Below are positions 34,150-47,031 of a stretch of 64,000 bases of DNA, piece after piece. The stretch spans positions 40,791,431 through 40,855,430 of the forward strand of contig NW_004624734.1 of the NCBI RefSeq assembly GCF_000247695.1. Direction: 5' to 3'. The position numbers and the translations under genes were made by a program. Source of the DNA: Heterocephalus glaber. Lineage: Eukaryota; Chordata; Mammalia; Rodentia; Bathyergidae. Position 1 is the stretch's first letter. The number at the start of each line of letters is the position of its first letter. The notes beneath the pieces are model-generated. The model saw nothing but the letters and a program-made list of their open reading frames with translations, had not been told where the DNA came from and searched no databases.

Positions 34150-34612
34150 CACAGTTTTTTTTGTGGTTTTGTATGAATTTTACAAATTGAGAGAGGCAAT
34201 TAGGGCCTGGCAAGGCGACTGGGTAAGTGGACATGACCTGTCAATCACAAAGATCCAGGACACAAGCATCAAGCCTTGCACCTGGGACCAATCAGAAAAT
34301 GCTATGTTCAAGTCTTTCAGCAGGCGATTAAGCAGTTTTTGATAGCTGCATAGATCTGACGTCAGAATGGGCGATACAAGACAGCAGGCATGAACCTTTT
34401 TGCCACTGTGCTCTCTTTCACAGTGATCTGCTCTCACCTTGCAGAGCCTACTTCTTTTGGCTCACACTCTCCAAGCATGTACCTTTTCTACCTTTAATAA
34501 ATGTAAAACCTTGCTGCCTTTTGCATGTATCTTGAGCAACTGTTCAGGACAAGAATCTGGAAAGAATCTCTAGAAGGAGTCCACAGCACTCTGGAACCCT
34601 GATAACAGTATG
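34150..34612 (+). mobile_element. Probable solo retroviral-type LTR, old and non-coding
   Basis: Promoter and poly(A)-like features occur in the right order: CCAATCAGAAAATGC (CCAAT box), a perfect CRE TGACGTCA at 34357-34364, then AATAAATGTAAAACCTTGCTGCC (poly(A) signal, 34497 on) and a CTGATAACA end. No internal retroviral sequence lies beside it. The family was not recognised and the left boundary is approximate. It is oriented opposite to PPM1A. Confidence 0.5.
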
Positions 34613-35798
34613 ATTGAAAATGACTATAGAATATAAATATATATATATATTAATATGGAAAATATTTGTTAATTTCAAAGGTGAAAAAAGTTACTTGGAA
34701 ATTTTTCAACTACCAAAGTTTTCATCTTATAGCCTCAACTAAATATTAACTTTTTCAATTAAATATTTAACTTACCCTCTGTCCAAGCAACTAAACTTCA
34801 CTCAAACAATTTTAATGCAAATGAACTGCTGGGCTAAATTTATCCAAAATAAAAGCTTAAAAACAAATTTCAAAAAGTAAACTAATGCCAACCAACGACT
34901 AGCCAAAATAAGGATATAGCTTTTCTGTGTAAGAGAGCATCTTTACCCCCCAATTAAGGAAAAATAGCCTTTACCATATCAGATAAAAATTTACAAGTGC
35001 AGAAACCACAGCTTGTATATTAGTGGCAATTTCAATTTTGCAAAGTTCATATAAGACAGAGCCTTGCCACTTCTGATGTTTCCTTCATGTTTCATGATTT
35101 CTTAATGTATCAACATCATCTAGATAAGTATGCTTTGTTCTGAATTACTACTGAATAAGGTAGCTGTCTAAAATTTCTACAAAGGTGTGTTCTGCATAAT
35201 AAAGTAATTTTTATAAGTATACTATATAATTGCCTGAAAAATATCTAATCTAAATTTAGCTGAAGGGCTCCAGTGACTATAAAAGTAAAATACTGACCTA
35301 TTTTCGCACACAATTATAGTACAAGAAAAATACTGAAGATTTACATGGCACAATGCTACTTCATCTTCAAAGTTTTCCAAGAATGTCCTAGTATTTGCAG
35401 TCTCAACTGGCCTCAACTACTAATTAATTCAAACTTATGGTTTTGAATAACTTGTCTATAAATTCAGAAGTGAATTCCTAGTTTGCTATTTTTTAATCTT
35501 TGCATATTTGAGGATTCAAATTAAGACTGACCCAGAAAACAATAGGAAACTTCCCAGGGCCAATCTATCCTTTTTTCTCTTGCTTAAATAAACAAAACTC
35601 TTCACATAGAACATTTCTAAGTATTTGCTGATAACCCTGCATATGTAATTTGAAAAGGGGAAATACTAACATTTCAGTCTACAAATTGTGATATTAAATG
35701 TTCTGTGCACTGACTAATGGATGCTGGGGAAGAGAGAAAAACAAATATTTTTAAAATGAACACTTTTTAAAATTTAGTAGCTTAAAAATTATGTCCAG

Positions 35799-35962
35799 AG
35801 CTGGGTGTGGTGGCGGATACCTGTAATGCAGCCCTTGGGAAGCTGAAGCAGGAGGACTGCTGAAAGTTTGAGGCCAGCCTGGGCTACACAGTGAGTTCAA
35901 GGCCAATTTGAATTACAAAGTGAAACGCTGTCTCAAAACAAAAACAAAAACAAAAAAACAAA
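35799..35962 (+). repeat. B1 SINE with internal duplication
   Basis: GCTGGGTGTGGTGGCGGATAC, GAGGCCAGCCTGGGCTACAC followed by the duplicated GTTCAAGGCCAATTTGAAT, then CTGTCTCAAAACAAAAAC. Confidence 0.9.
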
Positions 35963-36436
35963 ACTACAGCCAACTATTTCCAACACTTAAATAGCCTCAC
36001 CTCAAATGACATGGGCCAAAGGGAACTTCTCAAGTCACTACTACCACTTTTCTTATCTCAGGAAACAGATCTACCATTAGCTATAAGCTCACAGAATCAT
36101 TTATTTCCCTCATTATAGCTTTTACTACATGAATAACCTCTCACTTTAGATTTAAGGTTCATAAGGGAAGAGATTATGCCTTTGATTTTAGTAGTTAGCA
36201 TACAACACTTAATGAATGTGTGGGACAAATGAATGACAGCCATCATTCTGACTTCTCCCTCCTCAGCAGCGAATCTTTTCTATACAGAAATAGGTATTCT
36301 TATAAAAAGTGACCTGCCAACAAACTGCATCCTACCATTTTCATCTTGATTATTCTATAGAATATAGTTTTTCCTTCAGAAATATTCCCTTCAAAAATAT
36401 TTTTAACAAGTCCTTAATAAGAAAATATTGCATTCA

Positions 36437-36640
36437 GCAGTCATGTTGGCACATGTCTGTAATCCCAGCACTCCAGGAAGCTGAGACAGGAGGATTCCAA
36501 GTTCAAGCCTAGTCTGGGCCATTTACCAACCTAGTGAAACCCTGACTCAAAATTTAAAAATTATTTTTAAAAGGGAGGTGGGACGGCACAGCTCACAGTG
36601 AAGGCCCTGGGTTCATTTCCTAGTAATAGGGGAAAAAACG
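36437..36640 (+). repeat. B1-dID dimeric SINE
   Basis: CATGTCTGTAATCCCAGCAC, GAAACCCTGACTCAAAATTT, then an eroded ID half (AGGCCCTGGGTTCATTTCC). Confidence 0.82.
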
Positions 36641-36701
36641 TGCACAGAAAAGCAAATCATCAACTTATCAAAAACTCGACAGATACATGCTCATTGATAA
36701 C

Positions 36702-36784
36702 TATTTTGTGCAGTGCTGGGGATTGATCTCTGGGCTTCATGCATGCTAGCTTAGCTCTTTACCACCCAGTTATATCCTCAGTCT
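36702..36784 (-). repeat. Old ID-like SINE
   Basis: Inverted: GTGCTGGGGATTGATCTCTG to CACCCAGTTATATCCTCAG. Confidence 0.65.
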
Positions 36785-37740
36785 TCATTTAGGACTTGAA
36801 ACAGTTTCTCAACATCACTATTCACACACACCCATTATTGAAAGATGCCATATACAATATAATGGAAATGATAAAAAGAAAAAATATATAGTCATGATTA
36901 GAGGTTAGAGCCCACACATTTTCCTTCCCTGAGCTATTTATTTATTCATCTGTTCAGTTACTGAACATTCATAGATAGGTTAATTTTCTTAGTCTTTTCT
37001 ACATGAAAAGCATTGAATAAAATAATTTGGACACAAAGAGGAATAATTTCTGGGAGCAGAGAAATCTACCTCTAATGTAATTAGACAAAAATGCCTTAGT
37101 CTTGCAGTTTTACTACATAAATACCAAATAATCCCATTTGCACCAAGCTCCTTTTCTCCTGACTAGCAAAGCAATACAACATCACTAGATGGCTGATTAG
37201 TTGTTGATGCACTCAGAATATGAGGAAGCATTTTCCCCAACAGAGAAAACAAAGATGACAGATACAGAGTAACACAGGATAAGCTATAGGTTGACAGTAG
37301 AACAAAAGCTGCCACTTTTAACATCAACTCCTTGACACCCGTAACAGTCTTACATCACAGACTCTTAGTAATATTCTATTGCTTTTAAAATGTGAAGATT
37401 TTATTTACACTCAACATTCTGAAGCATGGTGGCATATTGCAAGTGTATTTTTCTAAAGGTAAGTTTTGAGATTCTGTTTAGAAAAGAAAAACAAAAACAA
37501 AACAAAATACACAGCAATGCTTTCCTTAACTTTAATCATTAATACTTTCATTTCTATAAATTTTGGTACCAAGGGCAGGCAAGCTGCATCTTCTATAAAT
37601 GCAATATCCAATTTAATGAAATTTTTTACCATTCACACTAAAGAAAAAAGAAGCAGTGGTAAGAATCCAGGATAATAAGAGTTGGTAGTAAATTATGTTT
37701 TTATTCTTGGAAACAGTACAATAAACAATTCTTAAATCAG

Positions 37741-37934
37741 TCTTTTCTTTCTGGTCCTGGGGTTGAATCTAGGACCTTCACACTGAGCTCCATCACCCCT
37801 TATTTATTTTTTAAATTTTGAGACACGTTATTTCTAAGTTGCTCAGTTGCCCAGGCTGCGCTTGAATTTGGGATGCTCCTGCCTCAGCTTCCCAGAGCAC
37901 TGGGATTAAGGTGTGCAAAACCATGTCTGCAAGG
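37741..37934 (-). repeat. B1-dID dimeric SINE
   Basis: Inverted ID half (GGTCCTGGGGTTGAATCTAGG) then inverted B1 half (GTTGCCCAGGCTGCGCTTG, CTGCCTCAGCTTCC). Confidence 0.85.
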
Positions 37935-38307
37935 GACGTATTCTCTAACTAAAATAATTAAGCTATATATAGCATGACTCAGAAAAAGTTTATCTACATC
38001 CCTGCCTAAAACAGTCATGTAGAGTAGTATAAAGCACTAGCTTAAATTTAAACTGTATTATACATGACCTGTGCTTTCCCACTGTTTGGTATATTTCCGG
38101 CTCACATTCAATTTTCTCAAGTGTTTTTCAAAAATAAGTAGACAGTATAAAGATTAAACAGTCCTACACTGCAGACCTATTTCAGATGAATGAAAGGTCA
38201 CTGTTTTCAAGCTATTTATTTTCAATAAATTTAACATGAAACTTTTCATTTACAATATAATCTCTAATGTAAAGCCAATTAGGTAGCTTGTGTTTAAAGA
38301 CTATTTT

Positions 38308-38395
38308 TGGGGGGTTGGGAGTATAGTTAAGCAGTGGAGTGTGTGCTGAGCAAGTGAAAGCCCCTGGGTTTGAGCACTGGCACCAAAAAATAAAC
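38308..38395 (+). repeat. Old ID-like SINE
   Basis: GGGGGTTGGGAGTATAGTTAAG to CCCCTGGGTTTGAGCACTGG, short A-rich tail. Confidence 0.65.
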
Positions 38396-38456
38396 ATTTC
38401 ATGGAGCAGTCAATGAATTAACTTAGAATGGTGGGTTTCCAAAGTAGTAAACATAC

Positions 38457-38582
38457 CAGGCAAGGCGACTGGCAGACACCCATAATCCCAGCTACACGGG
38501 GGGCAAGACAAGAGAATCCAAATTCAAGCCCAGGCCAATATGGTGAGATCCTATCTTAAAAAGAAAACAAAAAAACAAAAAC
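38457..38582 (+). repeat. B1-type SINE, diverged
   Basis: CAGGCAAGGCGACTGGCAGAC, CATAATCCCAGCTACACGG, TGGTGAGATCCTATCTTAAAA. Ends directly before the U6 copy. Confidence 0.7.
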
Positions 38583-38589
38583 CAGAGGG

Positions 38590-38700
38590 GTTATTTGCTT
38601 CAGCAGTACATGTGCTAAAATTGGAATAACACAGAGAAGATTAACGTGGCCCCTGCAAAAGATGACATGCAAATTTGTGAAGTGTTCCATATTTTTTTTC
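38590..38700 (+). pseudogene. U6 snRNA pseudogene
   Basis: Full-length but diverged U6: GCTTCAGCAGTACATGTGCT, AAAATTGGAATAACACAGAG, AAGATTAACGTGGCCCCTGC, GATGACATGCAAATTTGTGA, AGTGTTCCATATTTTTTTT. It carries at least a dozen substitutions, including changes in the conserved ACAGAGA-adjacent region context and 3' stem. The sequence just upstream is a B1 tail, so the proximal promoter elements needed for U6 transcription are absent. It is a retroposed copy in intron 1. Confidence 0.93.
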
Positions 38701-39132
38701 AAGCAAATAAACTGTCATAGTGTACAAAGAGAACAGATAAAAAGGGGAAGTGTAACAGCAAGTACAAGCATATAGAAGTGTTGTAAGACTGAATCTGTGG
38801 ATACTGTAATAACCAGAAGCAATTCTTTGGGCAAAACATAGGGACAGAGTCAAAATGGGTTGAAGTAAATAGCAGAAGGAGTAAATACTAGCACTAGACA
38901 TACAAAACTGAAAATTATTCACAAGTGGGCAACATCCTATTAAAAATCTCCGTATAAGCCTCAAACTCTCGTCACTTCTCTAGACCCCAATCTGCACTAC
39001 CCCATTCCCCCTAAAAAAGGAGAAAAAAGAGAAAGCTATACATAATTAAAAGGAAATGAACCAAAAGTTCACAGCAATTATCCTTGATAAGCCCATGGTG
39101 AATTTTGGGGAAATAGGTAAAAACTGGATGAG

Positions 39133-39241
39133 CTGGCCAGGGATTTAGCTCAGTGGTTTCGCCGCCTGCTGCGCAAGCGCAAGGACCCGAGTTTGATTCC
39201 CGGTACCAAAAAACAAAAACAAACAAACAAAAACCCCCCCA
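39133..39241 (+). repeat. ID SINE with target-site duplication, inside L1 remnant
   Basis: GCTGGCCAGGGATTTAGCTC to GGTACC followed by an AAAAACAAACAAACAAA tail with a run of C. Exact 14-base duplication AAAAACTGGATGAG at 39119-39132 and 39242-39255. Confidence 0.93.
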
Positions 39242-40305
39242 AAAAACTGGATGAGGTAACCAAAACAGTTCAAAATCTGAACAACAGAATCAAGAAGGAA
39301 TGGAATCCACATAAAGATGTCAGACACAAATGCCTGAAATAAAAAACAGTACAGAATTCATACACTGCAGAAATGTATGTGAAGACAATGTGAAGACAGG
39401 AGTGTCTGACAGTGAGGACAAAATAGTGAGTTACATACAATAAAAAGCTCAGAGAAGCCGAAAAGACTATGCAGCTACTAGACACAACAAGAAGAGGTCC
39501 AATCTAAGGCTAATTGGAGTTACAGAAAAAGTAGAGGATAGATGGATTCACTAACATGCTTACAAAAATTATGGAAGAAAATTTCCCAAACAAGAGTTTA
39601 AAATATAAGTAAGTGATGCTTATAGAACACCAAATAATTATGACAAAATTATGACACCAGGGCATATCCTTATTAAATTCACAGATATCCAGCAAAAAAA
39701 ATTTTAAAGACAGAGGAAAAACAAAAAAATCACATAGTAAAGCAAACCAATTAGAATCACAGCAGACTTCTCAGCATAAACCCTGAAGGGCAAAAGAGCT
39801 CAGACTGAAGTATTTTAAGCCCTAAAAGTAAATAATTTCCAACCCAGTTTAATTTACCCAACAAAGCTATCCTTCAAAATATACTAGATGGAAAAATAAG
39901 GTATTTCCATGAAAAAGATCAGCTCAGAAGATTTATGAGTGCAAAACCACCTCCACAGAAAATACTCAAGAATATTCTCCACAGAAACAATCAATTGGAC
40001 ACAGCTAAATGCACAGGTGACGTCAACAGATAAACAGAAAAAAAAAATCAGGAAAAGAAAAGATTCATCAACAGATAAAGAAAGCAATGACAGTAAATAA
40101 CCAACACTTCTCAGTAACATCTCTCAATATTAACAGCCTCAACTCAACAATCAAAAGACAAAGACTAGCAGACTAAATAAAAAAACACAATCCAACAATC
40201 TGCTGCATTCAAGAAACTCATCTAATCCAAAAAGAATATTCATAGACTAAAAATTAAAGGATGGAAACAGACCCCAGGACGCCAAAAGCAAGCAAGGTAG
40301 CAATT

Positions 40306-40486
40306 AGAGAGCCGAGCATGGTGGCACATGCCTATAATCCCAGCACTTGGGAGGTTGAGGCAGGTGGATCATTACAAGTTCAAGGCCAGCCTGAGCTACA
40401 TAGTGATTTCAAGAAGAGCCTGAACTACATGGGGAGACCCTGTCTCAAAGAACAAACCAACCAACCAACCAACCAACTACCCTGAT
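40306..40486 (+). repeat. B1 SINE inserted in L1 ORF2, CCAA-repeat tail
   Basis: GCCGAGCATGGTGGCACATG to GGAGACCCTGTCTCAAAGAAC. The tail has evolved into AACC units (40461-40480). Confidence 0.92.
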
Positions 40487-41559
40487 TGGAAGAGACAAAG
40501 AAGGTCACTACATACTAGTTAAGGGAACAATCCCACAAGAAGAGATAATATCAATAAACATACATGCACCGAATACTGGAGAACCTATCTTTATAAAACA
40601 AAAACTGCTGAAATTAAAAGATCAAAAATACAATCACAGCAGAGGACTCTAAAACCAGACTTTTGTAAAGAAAGAGATTAACTACACAAAAAAATCAATA
40701 AAGAAATTTCAGAGCTGAACCATACCCCTGAACATATGGACTTAACAGATTATCTCTACACGAGTACACATTCTTTTTAGCAGCACATACTAGTCCACAA
40801 AGTGTGGGAATAAATATAAAAGAATTGAAATCAGCCAATGAATACTCAAGACTAATGAGCAATGAAAATAGAAATCAATGACAGAAGAAATTTCAGAAGA
40901 GGCAAAAGCTCCTGGGAAATTAACAACATACTCCTAAACAATCAATGAGTCACAAAGAAATCAAAGAAATTGAAAAATTTCTAGGAATTAATGACAATGA
41001 CTGTAGAACTCAATGAAACTTCTGGGAGAGTATGAAAGCAGTCCTAAAAGGAAAATTCATTGCACCCAGTGCTCACATTAGGAAAACACAGCAAGCCCAA
41101 ATAAAGAACCTTGAGAAATCTTAAGATACCTGAGAATCAACAACAAACCTGCCCCAAATTGAAATTAAGGAAGGTAATTATAAAAATGAGTGGAAATCAA
41201 TGAAATTGAGACTAAAAATACTGTAAAAATAAATCAACAAATTGAAGAGCTGGTTCTTGGAAAGAATATTTAAAATAGATAAGAACTTAGACACACCAAG
41301 AAAAAGAGTGAAAAGACTTGTATCAAAGGAATCAGAAATGGAAGAGGTGAAATCACAACAGACACTGTCTAAATGCAGAAGATAGTAACTACTTTGAAAA
41401 ATTATATTTCAACAAATTAACAAATTTTGAAGAAAAGGACAGATTCCTAGACACATACAAATTACCAAAACTAACCCAAGAAGACATAAATATGCTTAAC
41501 AAGCAATGAAATTGACACAGTAATAAAGAATCTACCAACTAAGAAAAGCCCAGGACCTG

Positions 41560-41904
41560 ATGGATTCACTGCTACATTCTAAAAGCTTTAAGGATGTGTT
41601 ATCACCAATGCTCCTCAAGCTCTTCAAAGAAATTGAAAGGGATAGAGTGCTCCCAAACTCACTGATGGAAACCAGTATCACCCTGATTCCAAAACCAGAT
41701 CCAACTGAAAAGGAGAACTATAGGCCAATCTCTTCAATAAACATAGGCACAAAAATCCTCAACAAAATATTAGCAAACAGAATGGAGCACGTTATCAATA
41801 AGATGATATATCATGATCAAGTAAGTTTCATCCCAGAGATTCAAGGACGGTTCAACATATGTAAAGTCAATAAATGTAACATCACACAAACAGGAATAAG
41901 GTAA
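41560..41904 (+). pseudogene. L1 ORF2 reverse-transcriptase fragment
   Basis: A 114-codon open piece carrying the RT fingers/palm motif with [32 protein letters not shown] and a following [15 protein letters not shown]. This is the standard L1 ORF2 sequence. The frame is lost downstream before the FADD motif, so it is a relic of the L1 described around it and not a host gene. Confidence 0.93.
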
Positions 41905-44296
41905 AAAACCATATGATCACATCAATGGATGCAGAAAAGACTTTTGACAAAATCCAACCCTCTTTCTTGATAAAAACCCTAAGGAAAAACAGAAGGACCT
42001 GAATATGATAAAGGCTATTTATGACAAACCAATAGCCAGCATCATACTAAATAGGGAAAAATGAAAAGCATTCCACCTAAAATCAGGAACAAGACAAGAA
42101 TGCCCACTATCACCTCTTCTATTCAACACAGTACTTGAAACATTAGCCAGAGCAATTAGGTAAGAGAAAGAAATAAAAGGGATACATATAGGAAAGGAAG
42201 AACTCGAATTATCATTATTTGCAGATGACATGATACTCTACATAGAAGAGCAAAAAGCTTCACCAAAAAAACCTCTTAAGAGTTAATAACGAACTTCAGC
42301 AAAGTAGCTGTATACAAAATTAACATGGAAAAATCATTAGTATTTGTACACCACAATGAACAGAATGAGAAGGAAATTATGAAAGCAATACATTCAGAGT
42401 AGCTTCAAGGAGAATGAAATATCTAGGAATTAACCTAACCGAGGAAGTGAAAGACCTCTACAAAGAAAACTACAGTACTCTGAAGGAGATTGAAGAGGAC
42501 ATCAGAAAATGTCCCTTGCTCCTGTATAGGCAGAACCAATACTGTCAAAATAGCCCTACTTCCAAAACTACTCTACAGAGTCAATGCAGTCCCAATCAAA
42601 ATACAAACAGCAAACTTTATAGATCTAGAGGAACAATCCTAAAATTCACATGGAGCCAGAAGAGACCCAGAATAATAAAAGTGAGAGCAAAGCAGGCAGC
42701 ATAGCAATCCCTGACTTCAAGCTATACTACACAAAGCCAACAGTGATTAAAAATGGCATGGTACTGGAACAAAAGCAGACACATGGATGAATGGAACAGA
42801 ACTAAGGATACAGAAACCTCCCCAGACATATTCAACTATTTGATTTTTGGCAAAGGGGCCAAAAACTTATGTTGGAGGAAAGACACCCTATTCAACAAGT
42901 GGTGTTGGGAAAACTGATTATCTTTTTGCAGAAGATTGAAACTAGACCCTTATCTCTCCCCATATACTAAATTAAATTAAAAGAGATCAAAGATTTAAAC
43001 ACTAAAACAGAAACATTAAACCTACTGGAAGATAAAATAGGTAAAACACTTGAAGACTTAGGTATAGGAAAGGATTTCCTAAATAGAACTTAAATCACAC
43101 AAGAAATACCAACAAAAATCTTCAAATGTGATTGATTCTTTTGCTGTACAGAAGCTTTTTAGTCTGAATTAATCAATAGAGAGAAGAGATGACCTAAAGA
43201 ATAGGAAAAACCTCTTGCCAGCTACTCCTCAGACAGAGGACTAATATCTAGAATATACAAAGAACCCAAAATAATTAAAACACCTAAAATTAAAGACCTA
43301 GTCAAGAAAAGGCCAAGAGAAATAAACAGACACTTCACAGAGGAAGAAATACAAATGGTCAACAAATATACGAAAAATGTTCATCATCTCTGTCCTGTAA
43401 AGAAATGTAAATTAAAACAACACTAAGATTCCACCTTACTCCAGAAAGAATGGCAATCATTATGAAATCAAACAATACCAAATGCTGGCATGGCTGTGGT
43501 GAAAAAGGAACCCTCCTGCATTGTTGGTGAAATGCAAACTAGTACAACCATTATGCAAATCAGTATGGAGAGTCTCAAAGAAATGAAACTAGAAATTCCT
43601 CAAGATCCAGCTATCCCTTTACTAGGTATCTTCCTCAAAGAGCTTAAGTCATTATACTACACTGATACATGCAACCAATGTTTATAGCAGCACAATTCAT
43701 GATAGCTAAATTCTGGAAACAACCTGTATACCCATCAACAGATGACTGAATAAGGGAAATGTGGTACCTCTATCTAATGGAATACTATTCAACTATAAAG
43801 TATGATAAATTTGAGACATAGGAAAATGGATGTACCTGGAAAATATGTTAGAGTGAAATAAACCACACATACAAGCTTAAATACCATATAGTATCTCTAA
43901 CTTGAGAGAGGTAACCTACAAACAAAGAAAATGATAAAGGATGACTAGAAAGAGACAAGAGGACAGATCACTTACAATAGAGAAGTGGCCCAAGGGAACA
44001 AGGGTGAAGGATGAGAGGAGGGGAAGGGGAAATGAGATGAATAAAGATGTGCCACGTACAGAAACCTAATAACCCCAATTAATGTAAACACTATATGCTA
44101 TAACTTGAACTAAGACAAATAATATCAATTAGTATGAAAAGGGGGATGGGGAAACTGGAGGGGGGAGGGGGAATGAAGGGGATTAAAAAAAACAAGTTGT
44201 AATATGTACATGTAAGCACTCCTCAAGATGACTGTAAACTGCATGAACTGCAAACATGTACTAATTAAAGGGGGGGGTATTTCAAAGTAGTGAGCA

Positions 44297-44332
<36 letters not shown>
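44297..44332. repeat. CA microsatellite at L1 3' end
   Basis: About 17 CA units terminating the L1-derived sequence. Confidence 0.95.
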
Positions 44333-44334
<2 letters not shown>

Positions 44335-44621
44335 TTGGCCATAAGAAAAAATTGGGTATAGCTCGCAGAACTAATGTAGCACAGTTAGTTATATCTTAAG
44401 ATGCTCCTTTAGTATAACTCTACCAGGGAAAAGTTTTAAAGGGAGCTGATGTGACATGATAATGTACTTTTTAAACCTGGTGTACAATGCCACCCTAGAT
44501 CCCTACTTCATAAGATTCACTCTCTGGATAAATAGAACTGCAGTCATATCCTTCATTTTTTTTCTGATCCATCATAATTGTTGACAGACTTGCAGCAATA
44601 GCAATAAAACTGCAATGACCC

Positions 44622-44657
44622 ATATATATTATATATAAAAATATTATATATATAATT
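44622..44657. repeat. TA-rich imperfect palindrome
   Basis: Alternating TATATATTATATATA segments either side of AAAAATA; simple sequence. Confidence 0.8.
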
Positions 44658-44704
44658 ATTTTGCAAAGTCCAAGGGCATGTATTTGGCTTCTCTTACCAA
44701 CTTA

Positions 44705-44890
44705 AAACTTTGGGGAAATAACTGCTGTTTCAATTTCCTCATCTGTTAAGATATAAGTAATAACACTACAATATCTATCTCATAGGGGTGTTGTGAAGAT
44801 TTAGTAAGATAACTGAAAATTTCTAGTAATAGTTCTGGGCATATAAATGCTGGTTGTTAGTAACTAATGTTAAGGCTAGAAAATCATGAG
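44705..44890. repeat. MIR fragment
   Basis: TTTCAATTTCCTCATCTGTTAAG, then TCATAGGGGTGTTGTGAAGATT and TTCTGGGCATATAAATGCTGG in the order expected for MIR. Confidence 0.7.
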
Positions 44891-47031
44891 AGGCTCAAAA
44901 AGAATCAAATATAAAATTGATCTAAGCAGTCACTAACTGACCATAAGAATTTGTCCACTAAAAACCTAGTTATTATCTGTAAATATAAAATATTCTGGAA
45001 AGAGCTACCTGATTATGTATCCTGTTCAACTTCAAAGTAAAATCACAGGAAGTTAAAATGAAACCTGTAGGTCCAGAATCACTCAACCTAGTCTTCCATA
45101 CCAACATAAAAACTCTGCTACATTTCAGATTTGTACAGTCATCACATTTAAATATCCAGGTGTACCCGAAACATACAGGAAGAGTCAGAAATGTCTGCTT
45201 CCAGAAAGTTAATAGCTATTTCTACCACCTCCTCCTAGAATTCCCACTCCTAGGTAGATTTGGCTGAATATTTACCAAATATCTGAATGTCTACTATCCA
45301 CAAAGCAAGTGTTAGGCTGTGCGTATAATAAATTATTATATTTTCCTCTTCAGAACTGAACACAAGTCACAAATACTTAGTGTAAAATACATGGTTAAAA
45401 CCATACAAGTAGTACATGAACACTGCTATCAATGTATAGAGGGAGGAGAGCTAAACACTGGTGGAAAAGGAAGACTCTGTGGAGCAGGAAATATTAAAAA
45501 TGAGTTGATAAAAAACAAAATCTGGAGAAGGAAAAGAAACAATTCCAGACTAAAGGATGTGCTTCAGAGATGGCAGGTGTACAAGTTTGGTTATTGAAAC
45601 AGATCATGCCTGAAATCTAATCACAGAAAATGTCAATGCAAAACCAAGAAATCTGAACTTTATTCTAAATGCAAAAGGGAGTCATGGAGTACCTATGGAG
45701 ATAAAATAATAAGCAGTATTTGTAGAAAAAACTATGCAACGCTTTATAGAATGGGGTGGGGATGGGGTGCAGTACAGGGTGCCCTAAAGGGAAGAGAAGA
45801 GTGTACTATCTTGGTTTGGGTTCAACCTTAAAAAACCCAGAACCCATCTATAAAGCTAAAACAAAACACGACAGGTAGAACTGTTAAACAATACTTTCCT
45901 TACTCCCTTGTATCTTTTCCTGTAGCAATGGTATCTTCTTACACCTTTCTAACCATGAAATATAACTTCTCTTCAAAATGCCAACCTGTGTTCTTCCCTA
46001 TTTACTGATCATTCTAGACTGAATATTCACCTTTGCTTTCTTACTGTTACTCTTCATCTACAATTTAACCATTTACTCCCACTTAATCATTCGCTCCAAG
46101 GCCCCGACATGCTTCCAACTTCAGATAGCCAAATAAATCTACTCATACTCAAGTTTTTCTTTACTACATTTTAACTTTTAGTCCACTCATATGCAAGTTC
46201 TATATACTCACAGTCTTTAAAACCTGTTCTAAATTCTCAATCGCCTCTAGTTAGGCTTCAAGGCTTACTGTTAAAACTATACTCAGAGACAATCTCACAC
46301 CCAGTCAGTCTCCACTCCCCCAAGTATCTCAAGATTTCATATACTTAGGAACAACAGCTACCATTTATTTGGCACTCTCTTCACTGTTGAAAATATATCA
46401 AGCACTTCACATAATTCACTGAACTTTCAAGGCAACCTTATAAGAAAATTTCCACTTGATAATGAAAACAGTGACTTAAGAGAAATCAAGAAACTTACCT
46501 AAAATCATCTCACCAGAAAGGGGGAGAGCAAGTACTCAAGACTCAGTTATATCTGAATTTAAAGGCTACCTTTACCATCTACTTTATGGGGCCTTTGATA
46601 TGGGTCTATTGATTATATACACTGAAATATTTCCCCAACTCCTTCATTAAGGATAGCAACCGTTTGAAAATTAATATTGATTCCAGTCCTCAAACTAGAC
46701 TGTGGCTGTTAAAAACATACAATATTTTGGCTCTATTAACTTCTGAAAATTTGGAAATGAGAACATGAACTTAAAAGTGTACATCTTTTTTGAATATTTT
46801 AAATGAGGTTCTTGCATTGGAAGACAACTATATACACTTACAAAGCCACATTTTTAACTCTAGAAATCTATGAACAGATAGAAATGTTGACATTCAGCTT
46901 TTAAAATTTTGGTTCCCAGGGGCAAGAAGGCTCATATAATTATGAAGAATCCACTGAGAACTATTTTAAAACTATGTTTATATCTATATAGACCCGATCC
47001 TGGCATGTTACTTGGGTTCTCTATGCCTATG
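44891..47031. other. Intron 1 stretch without young repeats
   Basis: Apart from the MIR fragment at 46345-46545 I recognise no repeat or coding region. A frame at 45058-45267 and one at 45319-45597 have no family resemblance and no splice context. Confidence 0.4.
46345..46545. repeat. MIR fragment
   Basis: CTACCATTTATTTGGCACTC, AGCACTTCACATAATTCACT, AAGGCAACCTTATAAG, and AACTTACCTAAAATCATCTCACC. Confidence 0.65.

Larger units (their letters stand above)
38701..44339 (+). mobile_element. Degraded L1 LINE, about 5 kb
   Basis: The element is non-LTR retrotransposon sequence in the plus direction, broken by many stops and frameshifts. An ORF1 C-terminal part (about 39480-40010) is followed by ORF2 from about 40100. 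The reverse-transcriptase section includes an open piece at 41560-41904 ([17 protein letters not shown] motif). The catalytic FADD is encoded at 42218-42229 in a different frame from that piece. ORF2 ends near 43870. A 3' UTR with a G-rich polypurine tract (about 44020-44180) and a CA microsatellite end it. It is interrupted by an ID (39133-39241) and a B1 (40306-40480). The segment 38701-39118 is only provisionally assigned. It cannot be autonomous. Confidence 0.85.

Noticed and set aside
38590..38700. U6 snRNA as a functional gene
   Set aside because: Many substitutions from U6, and the upstream sequence is a SINE tail rather than PSE and TATA elements.
39011..39226. Frames ending in GTGNQTRVLALAQQAAKPLS-like sequence (also at 31758-31952 and 62863-63150)
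   Set aside because: The recurring peptide is the translation of inverted ID SINEs, so the apparent family is a repeat artefact.
42019..42231. Minus-strand frame of 70 codons
   Set aside because: Antisense shadow of the L1 reverse-transcriptase region on the plus strand.
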